Below are positions 1 to 8,980 of a DNA stretch of 64,000 bases, piece after piece. The stretch spans positions 1-64,000 of the forward strand of contig NZ_WHUT02000005.1 of assembly GCF_009380135.2 (NCBI RefSeq), in the 5' to 3' direction. A program made the position numbers and the translations under genes. The notes under the pieces were generated by a model that saw only the letters and a list, made by a program, of their open reading frames with translations, made no database searches and was not told the origin of the DNA. This stretch comes from Fertoeibacter niger (GTDB lineage: Bacteria; Pseudomonadota; Alphaproteobacteria; Rhodobacterales; Rhodobacteraceae). The stretch's first letter is position 1. Each line of letters opens with the position of its first letter.

Positions 1-1032
1 GCCTGGAATGCGGGGTCGACGCTGCTGAAGCGGGGGATCGCGCTGACGCCGGTGAAGTTCGGGATATCGTTCACGCTGACATGGCTCAATCAGGCCGGAG
101 CTTTGGTGCATGTGTATCAGGATGGATCAATCCACCTGAACCATGGCGGGACCGAGATGGGGCAAGGCCTGTTCCAGAAGGTGGCGCAGGTGGCGGCGTC
201 GGTGTTTGGCGTGGGGCTGGAGGCGGTGAAGATCACCGCGACCGATACCGGCAAGGTGCCGAACACGTCGGCCACGGCGGCCAGTTCCGGGTCTGACCTG
301 AACGGCATGGCGGCGCGGGTGGCCTGCGAGACCATCCGCGCGCGGATGGCGGATTTTCTGGCCGAGCGGCATCAGGCGCAGGCGGCGGATGTGGAGTTTG
401 ACGCGGGCCGGGTGCGGGTGGGCGGGGCGGATTACAGCTTTGCCGCGGTGGCGGGGATGGCCTATCAGGCGCGGATTTCGCTATCGTCCACCGGGTATTA
501 CCGGACGCCGAAGATCGTGTGGGACCGGACGCGCGGCGAGGGGCGGCCGTTCTTCTACTTTGCTTACGGCGCGGCGGTGACGGAGGTGGTGATCGACACG
601 CTGACCGGCGAGAACCGGATCTTGCGGGTGGACGTGTTGCATGACACCGGGGCGTCATTGAACCCGGCGCTGGATATCGGCCAGATCGAAGGGGCTTATG
701 TGCAGGGCGCGGGCTGGCTGACGACCGAGGAACTGGTGTGGGACGGCAAGGGGCGGCTGCGCACGCATGCGCCATCAACCTACAAGATACCCGCCTGTTC
801 TGACCGCCCGCCGGTGTTCAACGTGGCCTTGTGGGGGCGGCCGAACCGGGAGGATTCCATCGGCAGGTCGAAGGCGGTAGGCGAGCCGCCGTTCATGCTG
901 GGGATATCCGCGCTGATGGCGCTGAGCGATGCGGTGGCCGCCTGTGGTGACGGGTCGGTTTACCCTGCGCTGGATGCGCCTGCGACCGCCGAGCGGGTGC
1001 TGTTTGCGGTGAAGCGGCAGCATCATGGCTGA
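1..1032 (+). CDS. xdhB: Xanthine dehydrogenase, molybdopterin-binding subunit (C-terminal part)
   Basis: Large subunit of the cytoplasmic xanthine dehydrogenase that oxidises hypoxanthine to xanthine and then urate at a molybdenum cofactor. The reading frame is open from base 1, so the N-terminal part lies outside the window; 343 residues are visible. Seen in the sequence: the cofactor-binding segment GTEMGQGL near visible residue 50, ATAASSGSDLNG shortly after, and AVGEPPF near residue 292, which carries the Glu that acts as general base in this family. The stop overlaps the xdhC start by 8 bases, so the two are translated together. The neighbouring purine transporter and the downstream urate pathway fit purine catabolism. 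The assignment is secure; only the true start is unknown. Confidence 0.95.
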   Translation, partial: AWNAGSTLLKRGIALTPVKFGISFTLTWLNQAGALVHVYQDGSIHLNHGGTEMGQGLFQKVAQVAASVFGVGLEAVKITATDTGKVPNTSATAASSGSDLNGMAARVACETIRARMADFLAERHQAQAADVEFDAGRVRVGGADYSFAAVAGMAYQARISLSSTGYYRTPKIVWDRTRGEGRPFFYFAYGAAVTEVVIDTLTGENRILRVDVLHDTGASLNPALDIGQIEGAYVQGAGWLTTEELVWDGKGRLRTHAPSTYKIPACSDRPPVFNVALWGRPNREDSIGRSKAVGEPPFMLGISALMALSDAVAACGDGSVYPALDAPATAERVLFAVKRQHHG

Positions 1033-1975
1033 GGTGGGGTTTGATCTGGCGGGCCTTGCGGCGGCTGTGGCGGCTGAGGGCCGCGTGGCGCGGGTGGTGA
1101 TTGCCGCGCATGACGGGTCATCGCCGCGCGAGGTGGGGGCCGCGATGCTGGTCTGGGGCACGGGTGCCTCGGGGACGATCGGAGGCGGGGCGCTGGAGTG
1201 GGAGGCGATCGGGCGGGCGCGTTTGATGCTCGCCTCGGGCGGCCTGCGGCTGGACCGCGAGGCTTTGGGACCGAAGCTTGGGCAATGCTGCGGCGGGGCA
1301 GTGACACTGCTGACCGAGGTGTATGGCGCGGCAGAAGTGGCGGGGCTTGAAGGAGATGTGATCGCGCGGCCCGTGGCGGGGGCGGCGATGCCCCTTGCGG
1401 TCAAGCGGATGCTGGACCGGGCGCGGGCGCAGGGAGACTTGCCGCAGGCGGTGCTGGTGCAGGGCTGGATGGTAGAGCCTGTGGCCCGTACGGAACGGCA
1501 GATCTGGGTCTGGGGGGCCGGGCATGTGGGGCGCGCTCTGGTGGGGGTGTTGCAGCCCCTGCCCGGGCTGGCGATTACATGGGTGGATGTGGCGCGCGAG
1601 CGGTTTCCCGATGCGCTGCCGGAGGGGGTGACGGCCCTTTGGGCCGCAGCGGCGGAGCGGCTGGCCGATCATGCGCCGCAGGATGCCGAGCATCTGGTGC
1701 TGACATATTCGCATGCGCTGGATCTGGAGCTGTGCCACCGGCTGTTGTTGCGCGGATTTGGCGGGCTGGGGCTGATCGGGTCGGCGACGAAATGGGCGCG
1801 GTTTCGCGCGCGGTTGCGGGCGCTGGGGCATGGCGATGCGGCGATCATGCGGATCAGGTGCCCGATCGGGGATACTTCGCTGGGGAAACATCCGCAGGCC
1901 ATCGCACTGGGCGTGGCGCTGGACGTGTTGAAACACAAGAACAAGAACCAAACCGAGACGGAGATCGCGGTATGA
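1025..1975 (+). CDS. xdhC: Xanthine dehydrogenase accessory protein XdhC
   Basis: Chaperone that binds molybdenum cofactor, helps its sulfuration and inserts it into the xanthine dehydrogenase large subunit. It is 316 residues long, usual for the XdhC/CoxI family. The N-terminal XdhC_CoxI domain shows SPREVGAAMLV and GTIGGGALEW. The C-terminal Rossmann-like domain shows WVWGAGHVGRALVGVL and the GLIGSATKWARFRARL segment typical of the family. The ATG lies inside the end of xdhB, and its own TGA shares ATGA with the next gene, so xdhB, xdhC and the ABC transporter ATPase are probably one transcript. Nothing is missing from the expected motifs. Confidence 0.95.
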   Translation: MAEVGFDLAGLAAAVAAEGRVARVVIAAHDGSSPREVGAAMLVWGTGASGTIGGGALEWEAIGRARLMLASGGLRLDREALGPKLGQCCGGAVTLLTEVYGAAEVAGLEGDVIARPVAGAAMPLAVKRMLDRARAQGDLPQAVLVQGWMVEPVARTERQIWVWGAGHVGRALVGVLQPLPGLAITWVDVARERFPDALPEGVTALWAAAAERLADHAPQDAEHLVLTYSHALDLELCHRLLLRGFGGLGLIGSATKWARFRARLRALGHGDAAIMRIRCPIGDTSLGKHPQAIALGVALDVLKHKNKNQTETEIAV

Positions 1976-3498
1976 AGACGGGGACGGATCTTTTGCGCGT
2001 GGAGGGGCTGACCAAGGCCTATCCGGGCGTGGTGGCCAACAGCGACGTGTCTTTCACCATCAAGCCCGGCGAAGTGCATGCTTTGCTGGGGGAAAACGGT
2101 GCGGGCAAATCGACGCTGGTGAAGATGATCTATGGGCTGGTGAAGCCCGACAAGGGGCGCATGACGCTGCGGGGGGCCGATTATGCGCCATCGGAACCCA
2201 GGGCGGCGCGGGCATCGGGCGTGGCCATGGTGTTCCAGCATTTCAGCCTGTTCGAGGCGCTGAACGTGGCCGAGAATGTGGCGCTGGGCATGGAAAACCC
2301 GCCCAAGATGCGCGAACTGGCGGGGCGCATCCGGCAGGTGTCGCAGGCCTATGGCCTGCCGCTGGACCCTGACCGGATGGTGGGCGATCTGTCGGCGGGC
2401 GAACGGCAGAGGGTGGAGATCATCCGCTGTCTGCTGCAAGACCCCAAGCTGTTGATCATGGACGAGCCGACTTCGGTGCTGACCCCGCAAGAGGTGGACA
2501 TCCTGTTCCGCACACTGCGGCAATTGTCGGCGGAAGGGACGGCGATCCTGTATATCTCGCACAAGCTGGAGGAGATCCGCGCGCTGTGCGACGAGGCGAC
2601 GATTTTGCGGCGCGGCAAGGTGGTGGCAACCTGCACCCCGCGCGAACGGTCGGCGCGTGAAATGGCGGAGCTGATGGTGGGCGCGGTGCTGACCCCGCCT
2701 GCGAAGAACGCCAAGCCCAAGGGCGCGGTGGCGCTGGAGGTGACGGGGCTGTCGGTGAATTCGCCCATCCCCTTTGGCACATCCTTGAAAAACATCAGCT
2801 TTGCGGTGCGGAAGGGCGAGGTTCTGGGCATCGCCGGGGTGGCGGGCAACGGGCAGGACGAATTGCTGCTGGCGCTGTCGGGGGAACTGAAATCGGCGCG
2901 CGATGCGGTGAAGATCAGCGGTGCCGCGGTGGGCGAACAGGGGCCGAACGAGCGGCGGGTTCTGGGCCTGGTATCGGCGCCCGAGGAGCGTTTGGGCCAT
3001 GCGGCGGCCCCCGACATGTCACTTGTGGAGAATGCCCTGCTGTCGGGGTCGGTGCGCAAGGGACTGACCACGCGCGGGTTCATCGACTGGGGCGCGACGC
3101 GGACCTTTGCCGAGGAAATCGTGAAAGAGTTTGACGTGCGCACGCCGGGCACCTGGGTGGCGGCGCGGGCACTGTCGGGCGGGAATTTGCAGAAATTCGT
3201 GGTGGGGCGGGAATTGTCGCAGGCCCCGAGCGTGATCGTCATCAACCAGCCGACATGGGGGGTGGATGCGGCGGCGGCGGCATCCATCCGGCAGGCGATC
3301 ATCGACCGGGCGGCGGATGGGGCGGCGGTGGTCGTCATATCGCAGGATCTGGATGAACTGCTGGAAATTGCCGACAATTTCGCCGCGCTGAACGGCGGGG
3401 CGATGACGGTGCCACGCCCGACACAGGGCCTGACCATCGACGAGATCGGCCTGATGATGGGCGGCGCGCATGGGATGGAGGTGGCCCATGTGGCGTAG
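1972..3498 (+). CDS. ABC transporter ATP-binding protein (nucleoside/nucleobase, two ATPase domains)
   Basis: Energy-coupling protein of a BMP-type (YufO/NupA/RbsA-like) importer, 508 residues with two fused ATPase domains. Domain 1 has Walker A GENGAGKST at about 40-48, the signature LSAGERQRVEI and Walker B LLIMDEPTS. Domain 2 has the degenerate GVAGNGQDE loop, the signature LSGGNLQKFVVG and VINQPTWGVD in place of a classic Walker B, which is normal for this family. The ATG at 1972 is chosen because it overlaps the xdhC stop as ATGA and starts directly before the first beta strand; the frame is open farther upstream but only as antisense-like sequence inside xdhC. The coupling to xdhC suggests a purine nucleoside or base as substrate; that is inference. 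Confidence 0.92.
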   Translation: MKTGTDLLRVEGLTKAYPGVVANSDVSFTIKPGEVHALLGENGAGKSTLVKMIYGLVKPDKGRMTLRGADYAPSEPRAARASGVAMVFQHFSLFEALNVAENVALGMENPPKMRELAGRIRQVSQAYGLPLDPDRMVGDLSAGERQRVEIIRCLLQDPKLLIMDEPTSVLTPQEVDILFRTLRQLSAEGTAILYISHKLEEIRALCDEATILRRGKVVATCTPRERSAREMAELMVGAVLTPPAKNAKPKGAVALEVTGLSVNSPIPFGTSLKNISFAVRKGEVLGIAGVAGNGQDELLLALSGELKSARDAVKISGAAVGEQGPNERRVLGLVSAPEERLGHAAAPDMSLVENALLSGSVRKGLTTRGFIDWGATRTFAEEIVKEFDVRTPGTWVAARALSGGNLQKFVVGRELSQAPSVIVINQPTWGVDAAAAASIRQAIIDRAADGAAVVVISQDLDELLEIADNFAALNGGAMTVPRPTQGLTIDEIGLMMGGAHGMEVAHVA

Positions 3499-3570
3499 CG
3501 AGATGCGGACGGGAGCAGAAGTGGTCTGCTGCAATAATCACGGCGCAGTTGCAGGCGGGAGGGCCATGAC

Positions 3571-4653
3571 ATGCTGATACTTGAAAAACGCCCGAGCCCC
3601 TCGCGGTTCTGGCAGGGGGCCACGCCGGTGCTGGCGGTGGCGCTGACGATGATTGCGGGCGGGGTGATGTTTGCCATTCTGGGCAAGAACCCGTTCGAGG
3701 CGATACGCACGATATTCTGGGATCCGGTGTTCGGCGAATTTGCCTGGTATTTCCGGGGGCAGTTGCTGGTGAAGGCCGGCCCGCTGATCCTGATCGCGGT
3801 GGGGCTGTCACTGGGCTTTCGCGCGGGTATCTGGAACATCGGGGCCGAGGGCCAGTATATCATGGGGGCGATTTTCGGGGCTGCCGTGGGGCTGGCATTC
3901 TACCCGGCGTCGGGGTGGTTCATCTTTCCGCTGATGGTGCTGGCGGGGGGGTTCGGCGGCTGGCTGTGGGCGATGATCCCGGCGATCTTGCGCACGAAGT
4001 TCCGCACCAACGAAATCCTCGTGTCGCTGCTCTTGGTCTATGTGGCGCAGTCGATCCTGTCATCCATGGCGCTGGGGGCGCTGCGCAACCCTGAAGGCGG
4101 CGGTTTCCCGGGCTCGCGCAACCTGTCGCAATATCCGGCGGCGGCGAACCCCGAGATCATTGCGGGGTCGGGCATGCATTGGGGCGTGGTGGCGGCGTTC
4201 ATTGCCGTGATCGCGGCCTATGTGCTGCTGCAACGCCATATCCTTGGGTTCCATATCCGGCTGGCCGGGCAGGCCCCGCGGGCCGCGCGCTTTGCCGGTG
4301 TGTCGCCTGACAGGCTGGTGGTGCTGTGCATGGGCATTTCGGGGGCTTTGGCCGGGCTGGCCGGGCTGTTCGAGGTGTCGGGGCCTGCCGGGCAGATCAG
4401 CATTGATTTCGCATCCGGCTATGGCTTTACCGCCATAATCGTGGCCTTTCTGGGCCGGTTGAACCCGCTGGGCATATTGCTGGCCGGGCTGTTGATGGCG
4501 CTGACCTATGTGGGCGGCGACAATGCCTCCACCAACCTCGGGCTGCCGTCGGCGTCGATCCAGGCGTTTCAGGGGATGCTCTTGTTCTTCCTGCTGGCGG
4601 TGGATCTGCTGTCAAACTACCGGATCAAATTTCTGCTGAAGGAGCGTGCGTGA
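3571..4653 (+). CDS. ABC transporter permease, BMP/nucleoside type, first subunit
   Basis: Inner-membrane permease of the nucleoside-type importer, 360 residues, in the BPD_transp_2 family (YufP-like). About ten hydrophobic segments are visible, and the family signature region includes GLSLGFRAGIWNIGAEGQ near residues 75-92, which corresponds to the conserved N-I-G-A-E-G-Q loop. A GGGAGGG ribosome site lies just before the ATG at 3571. It follows the ATPase gene after 72 bases and overlaps the next permease gene at TGATG, so both permeases are likely made in equal amounts. The substrate is not readable from the sequence. Confidence 0.92.
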   Translation: MLILEKRPSPSRFWQGATPVLAVALTMIAGGVMFAILGKNPFEAIRTIFWDPVFGEFAWYFRGQLLVKAGPLILIAVGLSLGFRAGIWNIGAEGQYIMGAIFGAAVGLAFYPASGWFIFPLMVLAGGFGGWLWAMIPAILRTKFRTNEILVSLLLVYVAQSILSSMALGALRNPEGGGFPGSRNLSQYPAAANPEIIAGSGMHWGVVAAFIAVIAAYVLLQRHILGFHIRLAGQAPRAARFAGVSPDRLVVLCMGISGALAGLAGLFEVSGPAGQISIDFASGYGFTAIIVAFLGRLNPLGILLAGLLMALTYVGGDNASTNLGLPSASIQAFQGMLLFFLLAVDLLSNYRIKFLLKERA

Positions 4654-5588
4654 TGGAGTTGTTCGGAGGCATCAACCCTGCCGTGCTGATCGCGTCGCTG
4701 ATGGTGGCGGCGGTGCCGATCCTGCTGGCGGCGATTGGCGAGCTGGTGGTGGAAAAGGCGGGTGTTCTGAACCTCGGGGTCGAGGGGATGATGATCATGG
4801 GCGCGATCTGCGGCTTTGTGGCGGCTGTGGAAAGCGGCAGCCCGCTGGTGGGCTTTATTGGCGGGGCGCTGGGGGCTGCGGCGCTGAGCCTGATCTTCGC
4901 CTTCCTGACGCAGGTGCTGCTGGCCAATCAGGTGGCGACGGGGCTGGCGCTGACGCTGTTCGGGCTGGGGCTTTCCAGCCTGATCGGGCAGGGGTATGTA
5001 GGCATCAAGCCGCCCTTGACCGGCGAGGTGCCCTTCGGCCCGCTGGCCGACATTCCGGTGATCGGCACGATATTGTTCCAGCATGACTGGATGGTCTATG
5101 CGTCGATTGCGGTGATTGCCGCCGTTTGGGCCGTGCTGCGCTATACCCGCACGGGGCTGATCATCCGCGCGGTGGGCGAAAGCCACGATGCGGCGCATGC
5201 GCTGGGCTACAAGGTGATCCGCATCCGCGTGCTGGCGATCATGTTCGGCGGGGCCATGGCGGGGCTGGGCGGGGCCTATATTTCACTGGTCCGGGTGCCG
5301 CAATGGACCGATGGCATCACGGCAGGCGCGGGCTGGATTGCGCTGGCGATTGTGGTGTTTGCCAGCTGGAAACCCTGGCGCGTGCTGGTCGGTGCCTATT
5401 TGTTTGGCGGAATCACGGTGTTGCAGCTTAATCTGCAAGCGGCGGGGGCGCGGATTCCGGTCGAATACTTGTCGATGTCCCCCTATCTGATAACCATCCT
5501 CGTGCTGGTCATCATGTCTGCCGACAAGAGCCGCGCCGCGCTGAACGCGCCCGCAGCTTTGGGTCGGAACTTCCACGCCTCGCGCTGA
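4653..5588 (+). CDS. ABC transporter permease, BMP/nucleoside type, second subunit
   Basis: Second inner-membrane permease of the importer, 311 residues, YufQ-like BPD_transp_2 family. It shows the companion loop VVEKAGVLNLGVEGMMIMG near residues 32-50 and several long hydrophobic helices. The ATG at 4653 is preferred over the GTG three bases upstream: it overlaps the preceding stop as TGATG and sits at better spacing from AAGGAG at 4639-4644. The downstream gene encodes the matching binding protein, so the order ATPase-permease-permease-binding protein is complete. Confidence 0.92.
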   Translation: MELFGGINPAVLIASLMVAAVPILLAAIGELVVEKAGVLNLGVEGMMIMGAICGFVAAVESGSPLVGFIGGALGAAALSLIFAFLTQVLLANQVATGLALTLFGLGLSSLIGQGYVGIKPPLTGEVPFGPLADIPVIGTILFQHDWMVYASIAVIAAVWAVLRYTRTGLIIRAVGESHDAAHALGYKVIRIRVLAIMFGGAMAGLGGAYISLVRVPQWTDGITAGAGWIALAIVVFASWKPWRVLVGAYLFGGITVLQLNLQAAGARIPVEYLSMSPYLITILVLVIMSADKSRAALNAPAALGRNFHASR

Positions 5589-5653
5589 GGCATCACAACG
5601 CCCCTTCAAGGGCATAAAAACACCGGAAAATCCGGTTCAACAGGGAGCCTAAT

Positions 5654-6736
5654 ATGTTTCGCAGAACCCTTCTTGGCACCGCCGCCGTGGCGCTTGGCCT
5701 GTCACTGGCCGGTGCGGCCTTTGCGCAGGACAAGCTGAAGGTCGGTTTCATCTATGTCGGCCCGGTGGGCGATGGCGGCTGGACCTATCAGCACGATCAG
5801 GGCCGTCTGGCCGTGGAAGCCGAGTTTGGCGACAAGGTTGAGACGGTCTTTCAGGAAAACGTGCCCGAAGGCGCGGATGCCGAGCGCGTGCTGACCCAGA
5901 TGGCACTGGGCGGGGCTGACATCATCTTTACCACCTCGTTCGGCTATATGGACCAGACCAATGCAGTGGCGGCCAAATTCCCCGATGTGAAGTTCGAACA
6001 TGCCACGGGGTTCAAGCGCGAGCATCCGAACGTATCCACTTACGATGCGCGGTTCTATGAGGGCCGGGCCGTGATGGGCACGATTGCCGGACACATGACC
6101 AAATCGGGCAAGATCGGCTATATCGGGTCGTTCCCGATCCCCGAGGTGATCCAGGGTATCAATTCCAGCTTCATCCATGCCAAGAAGATCAACCCGGATG
6201 TGACGATTTCGGTCGTCTGGGCCTATACTTGGTTCGACCCGGCGAAAGAGGCCGATGCGGCCAAGGCGCTGATCGAACAGGGCGTGGATGTGATCTTGCA
6301 GCACACCGATTCCACCGCGCCTTTGGCCGAAGCGGCCAAGACCCCCGGCGTGATCGGCTTCGGCCAGGCGTCGGACATGACCGAATACAAGCCCAGCCCG
6401 CGCGTGTCGGCGATCATCGACAACTGGGCACCCTATTACATCAAGCGCGTGGGTGCCCTGCTGGACGGCACCTATGAGCAGTCGGCGGCCTGGGAAGGCA
6501 TCGCGGGCGGCGAGGTGGAAATCGGCGAGATCACCGACGCGGTGCCGGCCGAGGTGAAAGCGGCGGCGGAGAAGATGCGCGATGACATCGCGGCGGGCAC
6601 CTATCACCCGTTCACCGGGCCGATCAACAAGCAGGACGGTTCGGTCTGGCTGGCTGACGGCGTGGTGGCGCAGGATGGCGAACTGGCGGGGATGAACTTC
6701 TACGTGGAAGGCATCACCGGCGACATTCCGCAGTAA
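5654..6736 (+). CDS. BMP-family substrate-binding lipoprotein-like periplasmic protein
   Basis: Periplasmic binding protein (Bmp/PnrA family, 360 residues) that captures the substrate for the preceding ABC transporter. A signal peptide ends at AGAAFAQ-DKLKVGF; there is no lipobox cysteine, so it is probably soluble. The mature protein begins with the family segment KVGFIYVGPVGDGGWTYQHD and includes FGYMDQTNAVAAKFPDVKFEH and the GKIGYIGSFPIPEV region. PnrA-type proteins bind purine nucleosides; given the adjacent xanthine dehydrogenase genes a purine base or nucleoside is the best guess. A hairpin with a T run follows at 6806, so the operon probably ends here. Confidence 0.93.
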   Translation: MFRRTLLGTAAVALGLSLAGAAFAQDKLKVGFIYVGPVGDGGWTYQHDQGRLAVEAEFGDKVETVFQENVPEGADAERVLTQMALGGADIIFTTSFGYMDQTNAVAAKFPDVKFEHATGFKREHPNVSTYDARFYEGRAVMGTIAGHMTKSGKIGYIGSFPIPEVIQGINSSFIHAKKINPDVTISVVWAYTWFDPAKEADAAKALIEQGVDVILQHTDSTAPLAEAAKTPGVIGFGQASDMTEYKPSPRVSAIIDNWAPYYIKRVGALLDGTYEQSAAWEGIAGGEVEIGEITDAVPAEVKAAAEKMRDDIAAGTYHPFTGPINKQDGSVWLADGVVAQDGELAGMNFYVEGITGDIPQ

Positions 6737-6756
6737 TCGCGCCCCGAGCCAAAGCC

Positions 6757-6891
6757 GGGGGGCTGCCTGCCCCCCAGCCTTGCCATTGGCAAGGCGTTCT
6801 TCGCAAAAAACCTTCCCCCGGAAGGTTTTTCGGGCGCTCATCACCCCCGGGGATATTTAGAGACGGAAAATGAGGGCAGAAGGGTGACTTT
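6757..6891 (+). repeat. Long copy (A) of the dispersed intergenic palindromic element
   Basis: The intergenic stretch contains, in order, a G6-loop-C6 hairpin (6757-6775), an 8-bp hairpin GCCTTGCC/GGCAAGGC (6777-6795), GTTCTTCGC, an 11-bp hairpin (6806-6830), then CCCCGGGGATATTTAGAGAC followed by GGAAAATGAGGGCAG. The same order recurs at 15516-15652, and the last part recurs in six shorter copies elsewhere in the window. The function is unknown; here it also supplies a terminator. Confidence 0.7.
6806..6830 (+). terminator. Rho-independent terminator after the BMP transporter operon
   Basis: Perfect 11-bp stem AAAAACCTTCC (6806-6816) and GGAAGGTTTTT (6820-6830) around a CCC loop, ending in five T. 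It lies 70 bases after the stop of the binding-protein gene and before the next gene on the same strand. Confidence 0.75.
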
Positions 6892-6917
6892 CTGCCCTTT
6901 ATGCGTGGGAGGACGCG

Positions 6918-7994
6918 ATGGATTTCGACTTCATCATCATCGGCGGCGGGATTGCCGGGGTGTCGGCGGCGGCGCGGCTGGCGGAACTGGGCCGGGTGCT
7001 GCTGCTGGAGGCTGAGGCGGCATTGGCGCATCACGCCTCGGGCCGGTCGGCGGCGCTGTATGAGCCGCGCTATGGGCTGGGGCCGGTGGTGGAACTGTCG
7101 CTGGCGTCGGAAGGATATTTCCACGCGGCCGAAGGGGTGCTGGGGCCGCGCGGGATGATGATCGTGGGGCGGGAAAGCGATGCGGCGGTGTTCGGGGCAG
7201 AGGCCGATGGCATGGCGCTGCACCGGATCAGCGTGGATGAGGCTGTGGCCATGGTGCCGGTGCTGAACCCGGGCGCGGTGGCCTTTGCCGCCCATGCCGA
7301 CCATGCCTGGGATATTGATACCGATCTGCTGTTGCAGGGTTTTGCACGCCACGCGCGGGGGTTGGGCGCGCAGATCCTGACCGGGGCACGGGTGGGCCGT
7401 ATCGCGCGCAATGGGGCCGGGTGGCGGGTGGCGACGGCGCAGGGCGATTTCACGGGGCGGATCGTGGTGAATGCCGCCGGGGCCTGGGCTGATGGGGTGG
7501 CAGCGATGGCCGGGGTGCGGCCGCTGGGCCTGACGCCCTTGCGCCGGTCGATGGCGCGGATACCTGCGCCGGGCGGGCGGGATGTCAGCCGCTGGCCCAT
7601 GGTCTTTGGTGCGGGCGAGACATGGTATGCCAAGCCGGATGCCGGGGCCTTGATCGTGTCGCCCGCCGAGGAGCATCCGATGGAACCGCATGACGCCTGG
7701 GCCGATGACATGGTGCTGGCCGAGGGGCTGGCGCGGTATGAGGAAATGGTGAGCGAACCCGTGACCCGCCTGCTGGCAAGCTGGGCGGGCTTGCGCACCT
7801 TTGCGCCCGACCGGGTGCTGGTGATCGGGCCGGATGCGCGGGAGCCCGGGTTTTTCTGGCTGGCGGGGCAAGGCGGCTATGGGTTTCAGACCTCGCCTGC
7901 CGCCAGCCTGCTGGTCGCCGATCTGATCGGCGGGCGCGACAGCGGGCATGATGCCACCCTGCGCGCGGCGCTTGACCCGGCGCGGTTTGGCTGA
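6918..7994 (+). CDS. FAD-dependent oxidoreductase of the D-amino-acid oxidase/glycine oxidase family
   Basis: A flavoprotein of 358 residues in the DAO family (PF01266), which oxidises amines or amino acids. The N-terminal FAD-binding Rossmann motif is IIGGGIAGVSAAARLAELG at about residues 7-25, and the C-terminal region has GLRTFAPDRVLVIGPD and GFFWLAGQGGYGFQTSPA, typical for closing the FAD site. The ATG at 6918 follows GGGAGGACGCG. It stands alone after the repeat element, so context gives little help with the substrate; D-amino acids, glycine or a hydroxyacid are possible. The C-terminal region matches the family strongly; the exact reaction is unassigned. Confidence 0.85.
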   Translation: MDFDFIIIGGGIAGVSAAARLAELGRVLLLEAEAALAHHASGRSAALYEPRYGLGPVVELSLASEGYFHAAEGVLGPRGMMIVGRESDAAVFGAEADGMALHRISVDEAVAMVPVLNPGAVAFAAHADHAWDIDTDLLLQGFARHARGLGAQILTGARVGRIARNGAGWRVATAQGDFTGRIVVNAAGAWADGVAAMAGVRPLGLTPLRRSMARIPAPGGRDVSRWPMVFGAGETWYAKPDAGALIVSPAEEHPMEPHDAWADDMVLAEGLARYEEMVSEPVTRLLASWAGLRTFAPDRVLVIGPDAREPGFFWLAGQGGYGFQTSPAASLLVADLIGGRDSGHDATLRAALDPARFG

Positions 7995-8075
7995 ACCCGA
8001 GGGGTGACGCGGAATTGCCGGGTGACAGCCCCCGCGTTCCGCGCCAAAAGGGGGCGTCCCCAGCCGGAGAATGCC

Positions 8076-8876
8076 ATGACCCGCCTTGCCCTGCTTGCCC
8101 TGCTGCTGCTGGCCGTCGCGGGCTGTGGTGGCGGGCGTGACCGCCAGGCCGCGTTTGACAGGCCAGCCCCTGCCGCCAGCGCCGCCGTGATCGCTCCGCG
8201 CTTTGGCGATGCCGATCCGCATCCCTGGGACGGGCGTGCGCCGCAGACCTATGCCGTGCATGGCATCGACGCCGCGCGGTTTCAGGGTGAAATCGACTGG
8301 CCCGCAGCCCGGGCCGCCGGGGTGAATTTCGCCTTTCTGAAAGCGACCGAGGGCGGCGACCGGGTGGATGAGAGATTCGCCGACCATTGGCGCGGGGCGG
8401 GCCGGGCCGGGGTGGCGCGCGGGGCCTATCATTTCCACTATCATTGCCGCCCGGCGGCGGAACAGGCGCGCTGGTTCATCCGCAATGTGCCACGGGTGGC
8501 GGGCGCCCTGCCCCCGGTGCTGGACATGGAATGGACGCCGTTTTCGCCCACCTGCACCATCCGGCCCGACGGGGCGGTGGTGCGGCGCGAGGCCGAGATT
8601 TTCATGGATGCGGTCGAGGCGCATTATGGCCAGCGCCCGCTGATCTACACCAGCATTGATTTCTGGGAGGACAACCAGATGTGGCGCATTCCGCGCGCCG
8701 AATTCTGGCTGCGGTCGGTCGCGGCGCACCCGGACAGGCTTTACCGGCATCCCTGGACGTTCTGGCAATATTCCAGCACCGGGCTTATCGACGGGGTGAC
8801 GGGCGAGGTGGACCTGAACGTGTTCGCCGGATCGGCACAGGACTGGCGCAACTGGCTGGCGGCCCGGGCGCGGTAA
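8076..8876 (+). CDS. GH25-type lysozyme-like lipoprotein
   Basis: Predicted outer-envelope muramidase of the glycoside hydrolase 25 family, 266 residues. The start at 8076 follows GGAGA and gives a lipoprotein signal peptide with lipobox VAGC at residues 15-18; upstream in-frame codons would bury it. The GH25 domain starts at YAVHGIDAARFQGEIDW, with FAFLKATEGG, AYHFHYHCRP and LPPVLDMEW, the DxE pair being the catalytic site expected for the family. The C-terminal part has LIYTSIDFWEDN and WTFWQYSSTG. It presumably cuts peptidoglycan at the cell's own envelope. No partner gene is adjacent. Confidence 0.88.
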   Translation: MTRLALLALLLLAVAGCGGGRDRQAAFDRPAPAASAAVIAPRFGDADPHPWDGRAPQTYAVHGIDAARFQGEIDWPAARAAGVNFAFLKATEGGDRVDERFADHWRGAGRAGVARGAYHFHYHCRPAAEQARWFIRNVPRVAGALPPVLDMEWTPFSPTCTIRPDGAVVRREAEIFMDAVEAHYGQRPLIYTSIDFWEDNQMWRIPRAEFWLRSVAAHPDRLYRHPWTFWQYSSTGLIDGVTGEVDLNVFAGSAQDWRNWLAARAR

Positions 8877-8980
8877 AGGGCGGCTCCCTGCCGGGCGGCC
8901 CCGCGATACGCACTACTGTCACATCCCTGCGCTATCCCCGGTGGTGGAGATTCCACAGCCACTGCCCAAAGGGGAAAGCC

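Noticed and set aside
2349-3863. A 504-codon minus-strand frame opposite the ABC transporter genes.
   Set aside because: Ser/Pro/Arg-rich text without domains; the plus strand has clear ATPase motifs.
6714-8768. A 684-codon minus-strand frame.
   Set aside because: It is antisense to the FAD oxidoreductase and GH25 genes, which both have clear motifs on the plus strand.
8916-8922. A Pho-box-like CTGTCAC before phoX.
   Set aside because: Only one half site is convincing; the direct repeat expected 11 bases on is poor.
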